Position numbers and translations under genes: made by a program. This document shows positions 15,696 through 23,247 of a stretch of DNA of 64,000 bases, one piece after another (the first letter of the stretch is position 1; each line of letters opens with the position of its first letter). The notes beneath the pieces were generated by a model. That model did not search any database. It saw nothing but the letters and a program-made list of their open reading frames with translations, and had not been told where the DNA came from. This DNA comes from Paenibacillus cellulosilyticus (GTDB lineage Bacteria > Bacillota > Bacilli > Paenibacillales > Paenibacillaceae). The DNA lies in contig NZ_QGTQ01000008.1 in the NCBI RefSeq assembly GCF_003182255.1, positions 166,076 to 230,075 on the forward strand, in the 5' to 3' direction.

Positions 15696-16861
15696 TCAAT
15701 GGTGAAATAATCGGACCTCAGAATAAGCCATCGCCATCCCATATTCATTCGCTGCTCCTATAACTTGATCATCTCGCAGCGAGTTTCCCGTTTGAACTAA
15801 ATATTGAACGCCGCTTCGAGCGGCACGATCAATGTTGTCGCGGAAAGGCAGGAAAGCATCTGATGCGAAAGATACGCCTTGTAAACCTTGCAGCCATAAT
15901 TGCTTTTCTTTCTGTGTAAGTCGATCCGGTACTACGTTGAAATTCATTCTCCACTGTTTTTCTTCTGCGTTTGTATAATCTTCGTTCAGCCACCCGTCAA
16001 TCGCATTGTTGATCTCTGCACGAGAGATTCCCGCGCGAAAGTCCATTTGGCTGACGAGAGGATGTTGTCTCAACCACCAATTGTCCGCTTTCCCTGCCGC
16101 TAACCTTGTGCAATGAATGCGGGATTGCTGACCTGCGCCAATGCCAATCGTCTGACCATCCAACGCGAAGCACACGGAATTGGACTGCGTATATTTGAGC
16201 GTTATGAGCGCGATCAGTAGATCTCGCACTGCGTTTTCGGGGATTTGTTGATTCGTCGTTACAAGGTTCGTTAGCATCTCTTCCGAAATCTGCAGGTTGT
16301 TGCGTTCCTGCTCCATTGTGATGCCGAATATCGATCGGGTTTCGATTAGGTCCGGCAGTAATTCGGATCCATCTCGATAATAAGGTAATTTCCGTTCTTT
16401 TTCTTCTTCAGAACGGCTAATGCATCCTCGTCATACGCTGGCGCAACGATCAGATCGGATACTTCTTTACTGAGCAATTGAGCTGCGGACACATCGACCT
16501 GATCGCTGAATGCCGCACAATCGCCGAAAGAAGACATTCGGTCCGTTCCTCGCGCTCTCGAGTAGGCAACAGCCAATGGAGACAATTCCAAACCCTTGAC
16601 AAAATAGGACCGTTCAAGCGATTCGTTTAACGGGGAATAAACAGCTGCGCCCGCGGGGCTAACATGCTTGAATGAAGCTGCTGCCGGCTGGCCGATGCAT
16701 TGCTTGAGCTCTCTGACTAACTGAAAAGCATTTAATGCGTCGAGTATGTTGATATAGCTAGCATCGCCATTCAATATCCTAATCGGCAGCGCTCCTATTG
16801 CATATAGCCTTGCCTTCGCCTGGTGCGGATTCATGCCGTAACGAAGAAACATTTCTTTCAT
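15696..16861 (-). pseudogene. Stand-alone AICAR transformylase (PurH C-domain type), frameshifted
   Basis: Two adjacent minus-strand frames together make one stand-alone AICAR formyltransferase, which turns AICAR into FAICAR in purine synthesis. The first (ATG 16861 to stop 16346) holds RYGMNPHQAKARLY and FKHVSPAGAA and ends at MDPNY. The second frame continues LPDLIETRSIFG then MEQERNN near 16316, with the catalytic-domain WLRQHPLVSQMDF and FASDAFLPFRDNIDRAA. A single missing base near 16352-16358 explains the break. It may be a real inactivation, a programmed -1 shift or a sequencing error. A ZTP riboswitch lies directly upstream, which suits this enzyme. Confidence 0.85.
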
Positions 16862-16891
16862 TTTCAATTACCCCTCTCATCGGATTAGAAA

Positions 16892-16995
16892 ATAAAAAAA
16901 GTATTTGGACGTGTTGTCCAAATACTTTGCCCAGGCGAACGGCCGTTACCATGCGTGCTCCCTCGTGGTTCACCACGTTTTCGCCAGTCACACAC
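16892..16995 (-). promoter_or_regulatory. ZTP/ZMP (pfl) riboswitch with terminator
   Basis: Minus strand: the aptamer boxes TGACTGGCG, AACCACGAGGGAGCA and GCCGTTCGCCTGGGCA appear in order (16927-16992). A perfect terminator follows at once: AAAGTATTTGGAC pairs with GTCCAAATACTTT plus T7 (16894-16927). Established role: ZTP/ZMP signals low 10-formyl-THF and turns on genes that use AICAR. The gene behind it is exactly an AICAR transformylase. Confidence 0.93.
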
Positions 16996-17012
16996 ATCCA
17001 ATATTTGCCTCT

Positions 17013-17041
17013 ATTATATTCGGCTATCGGCGAGAAAACAA
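17013..17041 (-). promoter_or_regulatory. Sigma-A promoter of ZTP leader
   Basis: Minus strand TTGTTT, 17-base spacer, TATAAT, ending some 20 bases before the aptamer. Confidence 0.75.
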
Positions 17042-17124
17042 GGTCACAGCGAGATTAATTGGTGCTGCACGCTGACAACATTCAGGTTTTTGTTGCGATG
17101 GAAACGATATAAATAAGTGCGCTG

Positions 17125-18648
17125 TTAATGCAATGGAGCAACAGTGCTGCTGATGCGGTTGAATGCCTCCCGCCAATTGTTCTTGAAGATACCTCCAATG
17201 TAGCCATCTGGGCGAATCAGGATGAGTGTATCACCCGTAATGCCGTAGATTCGGGACAGCATACCGGAGGAATCAGCGATGCAGGCAGCGGCAGCACCAT
17301 TCGCAGGCTCGGCAGTCACGCAGTATCGGTGCAATTCTGCTCCGCTAGTTGGCCAAGCTACCTCGTGCAGTGCTTGAGCTGCATGGTGGCCGAAAGCCAG
17401 TAACGTGAAATGTGGCCCTTGGTAGATATCGAACAGACGAGTCTGACCCGTTGGTCCCATGCAAGGCGCGTCCGGCGCTCGATCACCAACTCGTAACGTT
17501 GTGGTAGCTGCTTGATTGTCGGATGACAAAGGTCCACCATAGTAAGTTAGCTTCAACTGCCGCTCTTCGTCTCCGCGCTTTAGTCCAGACATACGTTTCT
17601 GATCCATGCTCGCGTACAGTTCATTGGATCGATTAAGCACTTGAGCGGCAATTGGACGTCGTTCATCCTCGTAACTGTCGAGCAGGCTCTCTGGTGCGCC
17701 TGCGATCACTTGTGCAAGCTTCCAACCGAGATTATAGGCATCCTGTATGCCGGTATTGAGCCCTTGCCCTCCGGCCGGCGTATGGACATGCGCAGCATCA
17801 CCAGCAAGGAATACTCGACCTGAACGGTATCGCTCTACAAGCCGGACATTAGGACGGAAAACCGATTTCCACGTTATGTTGTGAATGCGCAAGCCGGTAA
17901 GGTAATGGAATTGCTCCTCCAGCTTGGCTTCGGTAAGATCGGGCATATCATCTGGCTTCAGACGGATCATGACCTGGAACTGGTCCGAATGCGGAAGCGG
18001 GCAAGCGGCGATTGTTTTCCCTTTCTTGCGCGGCCATATATGCCATCGATCACGAGACAGACCATCAATGATTCCGTCAAAAATGAGCGATCGATCCGAA
18101 TCGTTGGTCTCGCCTACAAATGGAATGCCAGCAGACTTTCGAACGGTACTCGAACCACCGTCAGCCCCGACCAAATAGCGACTACGAATCTTCTCGCCTG
18201 TAGCAAGTGTCGTCGTCACCCCTTCCGAGTCCTGTTCAAAGCTTTCTACAGCGGTGTTGAATTCGACGCTGAGTCCGCTGCGGTTGAGCAATCGATGAAG
18301 GATCGCATCGGTCCGATGCTGCGGAAGCAGCAAAATGTTCGGATACGGCGTGTCTGGCGTAATCTTATTGTGCGGCATCATCCGCCAAGGTATTGTAAAT
18401 GGGCCGAGGTGAAATCCGGCCTTCGGATAAGAACCGCCTTCTGCGAGCGCTTCGTGTACGACGCCAAGATCCTCGAGCACCTCGAGCGTGCGCGGCTGAA
18501 TCCCTTTGGCACGGGAGCCTGTGAACCCGTGAGAGGATTTGTCTACCAGTCGGACCGAGAGGCCCCGTCGTACTAAGTCTGCCGCTAATGTGGAGCCAGT
18601 TGGGCCAGCGCCAGCGATGAGAACATCAATATGTCGAAATGTGGTCAT
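17125..18648 (-). CDS. FAD-dependent aromatic-type monooxygenase
   Basis: 507 residues of the PHBH-fold flavin hydroxylases (FAD_binding_3). VLIAGAGPTGSTLAADL near 9-25 binds ADP, the DG motif LVGADGGSSTVRKSAG is near 160 and the GD motif FLAGDAAHVHTPAGGQGLN near 280. A thioredoxin-like C-terminal region follows, as in pentachlorophenol/MhpA-type enzymes. It would hydroxylate an aromatic or polyketide substrate with NAD(P)H and oxygen; some relatives inactivate antibiotics. It is divergent from a MarR regulator, with three operator-like repeats between them, so expression is likely induced by its substrate. Confidence 0.88.
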   Translation of the reverse strand: MTTFRHIDVLIAGAGPTGSTLAADLVRRGLSVRLVDKSSHGFTGSRAKGIQPRTLEVLEDLGVVHEALAEGGSYPKAGFHLGPFTIPWRMMPHNKITPDTPYPNILLLPQHRTDAILHRLLNRSGLSVEFNTAVESFEQDSEGVTTTLATGEKIRSRYLVGADGGSSTVRKSAGIPFVGETNDSDRSLIFDGIIDGLSRDRWHIWPRKKGKTIAACPLPHSDQFQVMIRLKPDDMPDLTEAKLEEQFHYLTGLRIHNITWKSVFRPNVRLVERYRSGRVFLAGDAAHVHTPAGGQGLNTGIQDAYNLGWKLAQVIAGAPESLLDSYEDERRPIAAQVLNRSNELYASMDQKRMSGLKRGDEERQLKLTYYGGPLSSDNQAATTTLRVGDRAPDAPCMGPTGQTRLFDIYQGPHFTLLAFGHHAAQALHEVAWPTSGAELHRYCVTAEPANGAAAACIADSSGMLSRIYGITGDTLILIRPDGYIGGIFKNNWREAFNRISSTVAPLH

Positions 18649-18666
18649 TTGAATCGACCTCCTATT

Positions 18667-18749
18667 GTTTTCGCGGAAACTTATAACGTTTCATAGGAAA
18701 CATTATTACGTAGACTGCTTGTTCTTGTCAATAATGTTTCTTCGGAAAC
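18667..18749. promoter_or_regulatory. Three copies of a 14-bp palindromic operator
   Basis: GTTTTCGCGGAAAC (18667-18680), GTTTCATAGGAAAC (18688-18701) and GTTTCTTCGGAAAC (18736-18749). The first two are exactly 21 bases apart. The second and third flank the monooxygenase promoter on its -10 and -35 sides. The MarR protein encoded next door is the likely binder. Confidence 0.75.
18703..18731 (-). promoter_or_regulatory. Monooxygenase promoter
   Basis: Minus strand TTGACA (18726-18731), 17-base spacer, TAATAA (18703-18708), placed between two operator copies. Confidence 0.65.
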
Positions 18750-18805
18750 TTTATGGTGGAGTTCTGAACAATTTACTGGTATCATAGCCTTCGGAGGAGA
18801 TCACA

Positions 18806-19504
18806 ATGATCAATCATTCGGATAAAGAACGCTTCATTCGCGATATTATAGATAGCATCGGACTAACGGTACGCCGGTATCAAACAGAAGATGATGAAGA
18901 GAAACAGTGGCTCATACAGAACAGCACTACCGATGAGTTAAAAGTGGTTATGCAAGAAATGTCGGTTATGATGCTTAGCGTGCTTGAGGCAATTGGCAAT
19001 CTTGAACCTGTTAATGGAATAACGGTTTCCAAGGAAGTAGGCATCTCGAAGGGAAGCGTCTCGAAAGTAACGCGTAAGCTCATTGATAAGAAAGTGATTC
19101 AAATCGACTACCTTCCGAACAATAAGAAAGAAGTGCTGTTCCGAACGACGGAGCTTGGTCGAGCCGTTTACCAGCTTCATCATGCGCTGCACGAACGAAT
19201 TAACTCTGGCGTGCATCGTTTTCTACATCGGTATTCGGCGGATGAACTGCAGTTTCTGGGGGGGATTCTCCGCGAATCGCTCCATACTTCTTGGTTAATT
19301 CCAGAGAGCGATATGGAGGTACATCAACCTGTAGAACAAGATGTACCCGTCCATGATGACACCAATAGAACTACCCCTTCCCCCCCATCTGACAAGGAAG
19401 ATATGCAGCAAATCGTCGCGATTCTCAATCAGCTGGGTTCTCGTGACCTGAAGAAAGCGAAGGCGATCTTAACCGATGTTTTCGTTGCCGAATATGAGGA
19501 ATAG
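18806..19504 (+). CDS. MarR-family regulator
   Basis: 232 residues, longer than the usual 140-160. The winged HTH lies in about 60-125: LEPVNGITVSKEVGISKGSVSKVTRKLIDKKVI and the wing LPNNKKEVLFRTTELG. The extra C-terminal part (from about 170) is acidic and polar with a PSPPSDKED linker, then a helical IVAILNQLGSRDLKKAKAILTDVF segment that may aid dimerisation. GGAGGAGA precedes the ATG. Divergent from the monooxygenase and most likely its repressor through the GTTTC-N4-GAAAC type sites. Confidence 0.85.
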   Translation: MINHSDKERFIRDIIDSIGLTVRRYQTEDDEEKQWLIQNSTTDELKVVMQEMSVMMLSVLEAIGNLEPVNGITVSKEVGISKGSVSKVTRKLIDKKVIQIDYLPNNKKEVLFRTTELGRAVYQLHHALHERINSGVHRFLHRYSADELQFLGGILRESLHTSWLIPESDMEVHQPVEQDVPVHDDTNRTTPSPPSDKEDMQQIVAILNQLGSRDLKKAKAILTDVFVAEYEE

Positions 19505-19516
19505 ATTGCGTACAAC

Positions 19517-19547
19517 AAAGAGCCGTCCATTGCTGGACGGCTCTTTG
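19517..19547 (+). terminator. Intrinsic terminator of MarR gene
   Basis: AAAGAGCCGTCC pairs with GGACGGCTCTTT around a 6-base loop, 13 bases after the stop. Confidence 0.85.
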
Positions 19548-19602
19548 CTAAGCTGCGGAATGTTGTTCAACAGATGTTCCCATATGCTGTGCGTATCGCT
19601 CG

Positions 19603-19731
19603 TTATTGCTCGTCCAACACATTTTCCGCGATAGCGACAAACTCTTGTTTGGAGAGACTACTATCTACGTTGTCGTATATTTCGTAGTAGAGATGATTCG
19701 TTTCATTCAACCAGCCCAGAAGATGCTTCAT
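19603..19731 (-). pseudogene. Possible gene remnant (42 codons)
   Basis: An open minus-strand frame reading MKHLLGWLNETNHLYYEIYD and ending VLDEQ before TAA; the frame is open upstream to about 19790 without a start. Codon use looks coding, but there is no ribosome binding site before the ATG. It overlaps the 3' end of the GAF gene. It is either the remains of a longer protein or a tiny gene coupled to the GAF gene. Confidence 0.3.
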
Positions 19732-19774
19732 CTGGAAAGTCGCTTGGCTCGTCGCACCTAGCTCGATGTAGTAG

Positions 19775-20257
19775 TTAGTCGATGTAATGCACTAACACTT
19801 GAACAAGCTCCTCCAGGAAGCGCTGATCCGTCTCATCAAATCTGCTTTTAGATGGGCTGTCGATATCCAGTACACCTATTAGCACGTCATTGTTGATGAG
19901 CGGAATGACGATTTCCGATTGCGATGCGGCATCGCAGGCAATATGGCCTGGGAATGCATGTACATCCTCTACTCGAATCGTTTCCATACGTTGGGCAGCG
20001 GTTCCGCATACCCCTTTTCCTACTGGAATTCTGACACAAGCCGGTAACCCTTGGAAGGGTCCCAGTACAAGCTCATCCGATTGCAGCAGATAGAACCCTA
20101 CCCAGTTAATGTCGGATAGAAATTGGTTCAGCAGAGCTGAGGCATTAGCTAAGTTAGCTATTGTATCGGTTTCACCTTCAAGTAAGGACGACAGCTGTTT
20201 GATTACGAGCCGATAGTTTTCTTCTTTCGTGCCCGAATAGTGTTCCTTAGCAAACAT
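19775..20257 (-). CDS. Free methionine-(R)-sulfoxide reductase (GAF domain)
   Basis: 160 residues, one GAF domain of the fRMsr/YtsP type. Landmarks are INWVGFYLL near 50, LGPFQGLPACVRIPVGKGVCGTAA near 67-90 with two of the conserved cysteines, HIACDAASQSEIVIPL near 105 with the third, and GVLDIDSPSKSRFDETD. These Cys positions are those used for catalysis and resolution in fRMsr, which repairs free oxidised methionine in the cytoplasm. It is one of several oxidative-stress genes in the window, but stands alone. Confidence 0.9.
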   Translation of the reverse strand: MFAKEHYSGTKEENYRLVIKQLSSLLEGETDTIANLANASALLNQFLSDINWVGFYLLQSDELVLGPFQGLPACVRIPVGKGVCGTAAQRMETIRVEDVHAFPGHIACDAASQSEIVIPLINNDVLIGVLDIDSPSKSRFDETDQRFLEELVQVLVHYID

Positions 20258-20372
20258 GTGATCTTCACCTCGACATTCGATAATTGAATTATCATATCAT
20301 AATATCTCTTGCGAAGCTTGGAGCCTTCCCTTTGTAAAATCTGTCATGCGTTAGTTGGTTAATGGAGCTAAC

Positions 20373-21005
20373 TTATTGAACGTTGTTTAGAGAAACCGGG
20401 ACACGAACGTCATCTGGACCTAATATTCGAGTGCCGTTTACGGTCTTCGAACCAACAGCTACAGTGAATTCGAATGAATCCGGCATCGATTTGTCATGTC
20501 CATCGTAGACGAGATCGATAACGACCGTTCCATGACCGCCGCCAGTTGGCTCGTAGCTGCGCTCAGTTCCAATTTCAACCCAAGCCTGCCATTCGCTCTT
20601 GGTATCTGTGGTCGTCCAGATCGAAGCTTTCTCGGATGGATTCATTTGCTGGTTGTTCTCGGGATAGCTGCTCGTCACATTGGCAATGGACCAATGGTTC
20701 GGGAGATAGAAGGTTACCCCTCCCCAATCGTTCGGATCGATATCAATCGCGGCTACGATGGAGATCCGATCTGCAATCCCTTCGTTCCCTTCTACAAAAA
20801 CAGTCCCCTTCGCCGAAGTCTCAAGATTTGTGGAGTCTGAACGAATACTGAAGCCTGTACTGTTGATATAATTAACGTTGCTAATTAATCGCTGATCCGA
20901 CTTGTCATCTTTCGAGAGCAGTTGAGTAACAAGATAAACGGAGCAGATAATTAACGCTATTAACAGCAGCCTCGGCATGAGTGGCGTTTCTCTGCTTAAC
21001 CTCAT
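20373..21005 (-). CDS. Membrane-anchored extracytoplasmic protein, unknown
   Basis: 210 residues. One N-terminal membrane helix (LLLIALIICSVYLVTQLL, about 12-29) without a lipobox or clear cleavage site, so it is probably anchored with the rest outside. The exported part is rich in beta-type residues and polar: FVEGNEGIADRISIVAAIDI, GVTFYLPNHWSIANV, and a late VVIDLVYDGHD. No enzyme motif is seen. It lies alone between the fRMsr and adaA genes. The ribosome binding site (AAAGGGGG) is at long spacing from the ATG. Confidence 0.7.
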   Translation of the reverse strand: MRLSRETPLMPRLLLIALIICSVYLVTQLLSKDDKSDQRLISNVNYINSTGFSIRSDSTNLETSAKGTVFVEGNEGIADRISIVAAIDIDPNDWGGVTFYLPNHWSIANVTSSYPENNQQMNPSEKASIWTTTDTKSEWQAWVEIGTERSYEPTGGGHGTVVIDLVYDGHDKSMPDSFEFTVAVGSKTVNGTRILGPDDVRVPVSLNNVQ

Positions 21006-21200
21006 TAACTATCAGACACCCCCTTTCGATTGGCAGCAAAATATAAAATATGGAAGCATTTTAAGTGTAATGGACCTACTGTTCGTTTTCAATAGATGAG
21101 GATTTGCAGCGGTTAGCGATTTCGTTATCTTGCTCTTACATCCGTTAACTCACACAAAGCGATGCGATTGCGGTTATACTATCGCTAGAGGTGAACCAAC

Positions 21201-21854
21201 ATGCCGAATGATCGGAATCCGAGCTTAGGTCGAACTTACTCAGATGCATTCATAGATAAACGAATCCCCCCTGCCTCACTATCGGATGAGCAGTGGCAGG
21301 CCGTCGCTCATAATGACGCTTCCTATGACGGTCGGTTCTATTATGCTGTGAAAACGACGGGTATTTTCTGCCGTCCTTCTTGCAAATCGAGATTGCCGAA
21401 CCGAGAAAATGTCGGGCTGTTCATGACTGCTGAGCAAGCGATAGCCGCTCGTTTTCGCCCCTGCAAGCGCTGCAAACCTACAGGACAAAGGCTGCCAGAT
21501 GAGGAATGGATTAGGCTTGTGACGGAGTATATAGATACACATTATCATGAATCGTTGACACTGGAAGCGTTGGCGCTCATGAGTCATGGGACCCCCTATC
21601 ACCTGCATCGAACGTTTAGAAGAGTGAAGGGCATGACACCGGTGGATTACATTCAACTCGTTCGGATCGATAACGCGAAGCAGCTGTTGGTCGAAACGGA
21701 TCGAACGGTTGCAGAGATCGGAGAAGCGGTTGGACTCGCTAATACGCCATATTTTATAACACTGTTCAAGAAGAAAACGGGTCTTACCCCTATAGCCTAT
21801 CGTCAACAGCAAAGGCAGCAAGCGAAGGAGAATAATCCCTATGACAACATCTAA
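21201..21854 (+). CDS. adaA: AdaA: methylphosphotriester repair and AraC-type activator
   Basis: 217 residues. The N-terminal Ada zinc domain shows FYYAVKTTGIFCRPSCKSR near 48-65 and FRPCKRCKPTG near 90; its four Cys bind zinc and the first accepts methyl groups from DNA phosphotriesters. The C-terminal AraC HTH follows (LALMSHGTPYHLHRTFRR, IGEAVGLANTPYFITLFKKKTG). In Bacillus, methylated AdaA activates its own operon and alkA. It overlaps adaB by 14 bases. GAGGTGA precedes the ATG. Confidence 0.95.
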   Translation: MPNDRNPSLGRTYSDAFIDKRIPPASLSDEQWQAVAHNDASYDGRFYYAVKTTGIFCRPSCKSRLPNRENVGLFMTAEQAIAARFRPCKRCKPTGQRLPDEEWIRLVTEYIDTHYHESLTLEALALMSHGTPYHLHRTFRRVKGMTPVDYIQLVRIDNAKQLLVETDRTVAEIGEAVGLANTPYFITLFKKKTGLTPIAYRQQQRQQAKENNPYDNI

Positions 21855-22359
21855 CCGTAAAATCCTCTACTGGTCTCTTCTTTCCCATGAAGGCTGGCGA
21901 GTGCATATTGCCGCTGTGGATGAAGGATTATGTTTTGTTGGATCGCAGGAGCAGACGGTTGAAGAGCTTACCGCGTGGGCGGATCGCCGTATGCCGGGAT
22001 ATGAATTCATGCGAGATGACGAGAAGCTGCAGCCTTATGCCGATGAGCTGATTCGCTATTTCAAAGGCGGGCTTGAGCAGTTTACCTCCCCGCTTTACTA
22101 TCAAGGCACACCGTTTCAAGAAGCGGTGTGGAAAGCGCTATGCGAAATCCCGTATGGGCAAACATGCTCCTATTCGGATATAGCGACTCGAATTCAGAAG
22201 CCCGCTTCTGTTCGTGCAGTTGGTACAGCCATTGGTGCCAACCCGATACTAATTACGGTTCCTTGTCATCGCGTGATCGGCAAAAACGGCTCATTGTCAG
22301 GTTATCGTGGCGGTATTGAGATGAAAACAAAGCTGCTGGAGCTGGAGCGAAGACTCTAG
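21841..22359 (+). CDS. adaB: Methylated-DNA-protein-cysteine S-methyltransferase
   Basis: 172 residues. The active-site PCHRVIGKNGSLSGYRGG near 140, the helix-turn-helix GTPFQEAVWKALCEIPYGQT near 92 and SVRAVGTAIGANP are the full signature of O6-alkylguanine transferases (Ogt/AdaB). It removes alkyl groups from O6-guanine onto its Cys in a suicide reaction. It is read with adaA as one transcript with overlapping ends. The name adaB follows the adaA linkage; ogt is equally possible. Confidence 0.93.
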   Translation: MTTSNRKILYWSLLSHEGWRVHIAAVDEGLCFVGSQEQTVEELTAWADRRMPGYEFMRDDEKLQPYADELIRYFKGGLEQFTSPLYYQGTPFQEAVWKALCEIPYGQTCSYSDIATRIQKPASVRAVGTAIGANPILITVPCHRVIGKNGSLSGYRGGIEMKTKLLELERRL

Positions 22360-22366
22360 TCCTATG

Positions 22367-22405
22367 AAAAAAGATCAGCACCCATAATGGGGCGCTGATC
22401 TTTTT
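22367..22405. terminator. Bidirectional terminator after adaAB
   Basis: AAAAAGATCAGC pairs with GCTGATCTTTTT across a 14-base loop, between convergent adaB and alkA. Confidence 0.9.
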
Positions 22406-22421
22406 ACACGATTGACAACTA

Positions 22422-23039
22422 TTAATCAGACGATATCGCCCAAAGATAAATAGAAGCTACCGTTCCGTACGGCGAATATCGGAGGCGATATTGCTCGAAC
22501 TCGTTTTTGGACAAATCGGTTAGGTTATATAGTCGCATGATGCCTCTCCGAATCGCAATATCTCCCCAACTAACGACATCCGGCCGTTCCATCGAATGAA
22601 TTAGAAGCATCTCGGCCGTCCATCGTCCAATGCCATTCAGTGCAGATAGCTGACGTATCACCTCATCGTCCGGCAGATCGCGAAGCGCCTCGATATCCCA
22701 TTCTCCCGAGTTGATCGATTGAGCAATCGTATGAATGCAGACTGCTTTCTTCATCGACATGCCGCATGATTGAATATCGTCCGGGCTGTGCATAGCGAGA
22801 TTGTCCGGCGTAATGGCGCCGAACTTCTCCAGCATGCGGTTCCAGACAGTTTGTGCTGCTTTGACAGAAATCAACTGACCTACGATTGCATGGACAAGTG
22901 CCGTGAATAGATCAGGATTGACTTCACGCTTCAGCATCCCCACTTGATCGATAACACGCCCCAATTCTGGATCCGCCTGCTTCAAATAGTTGATTTCTTG
23001 CTGCCCGTACGCATATATTTTGATCGCCATGTTGTTCAC
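22422..23039 (-). CDS. alkA: DNA-3-methyladenine glycosylase II (AlkA type)
   Basis: 205 residues, HhH-GPD fold. The helix-hairpin-helix LSALNGIGRWTAEMLLIHS near 140 and the catalytic Asp in DVVSWGDIAIRRG near 165 are present, as is the ALVHAIVGQLISVKAAQTVW segment near 50. It excises alkylated bases. It starts with GTG behind GAGGTGAGG. It converges on adaAB, and its upstream region has an Ada-box-like octamer, so the three genes form an adaptive-response set. Confidence 0.92.
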   Translation of the reverse strand: MNNMAIKIYAYGQQEINYLKQADPELGRVIDQVGMLKREVNPDLFTALVHAIVGQLISVKAAQTVWNRMLEKFGAITPDNLAMHSPDDIQSCGMSMKKAVCIHTIAQSINSGEWDIEALRDLPDDEVIRQLSALNGIGRWTAEMLLIHSMERPDVVSWGDIAIRRGIMRLYNLTDLSKNEFEQYRLRYSPYGTVASIYLWAISSD

Positions 23040-23131
23040 GCAGCCTCACCTCCACTCGTTTATGCATAAATGCTGTACCATCCTCTATCACTATAACCAT
23101 TATGAACGGAATTGTGGTCATAACTTGAATG

Positions 23132-23139
23132 AAAGCGCA
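23132..23139 (+). promoter_or_regulatory. Possible Ada box upstream of alkA
   Basis: AAAGCGCA, identical to the core of the E. coli ada operator, lies in reverse orientation about 50 bases upstream of the start point expected from a TATAGT -10 (23090-23095, minus strand). The -35 is poor, as at activator-dependent promoters. An octamer is short, so chance is not excluded. Confidence 0.4.
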
Positions 23140-23156
23140 AGATTGTGAAACGAGAA

Positions 23157-23178
23157 GAAAAGCCGCACAATGGCGGCC
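23157..23178 (-). terminator. Probable terminator of DHA2 exporter gene
   Basis: Minus strand: GCCGC pairs with GCGGC around 6 bases, followed by TTTTCTTCT; about 70 bases past the MFS stop. Confidence 0.6.
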
Positions 23179-23247
23179 TCACTCCGAAGATGGGTAGATG
23201 CGTTCTTTCAGCAAATCACAAGCGGGCTACGTCTAATCACACTACAC

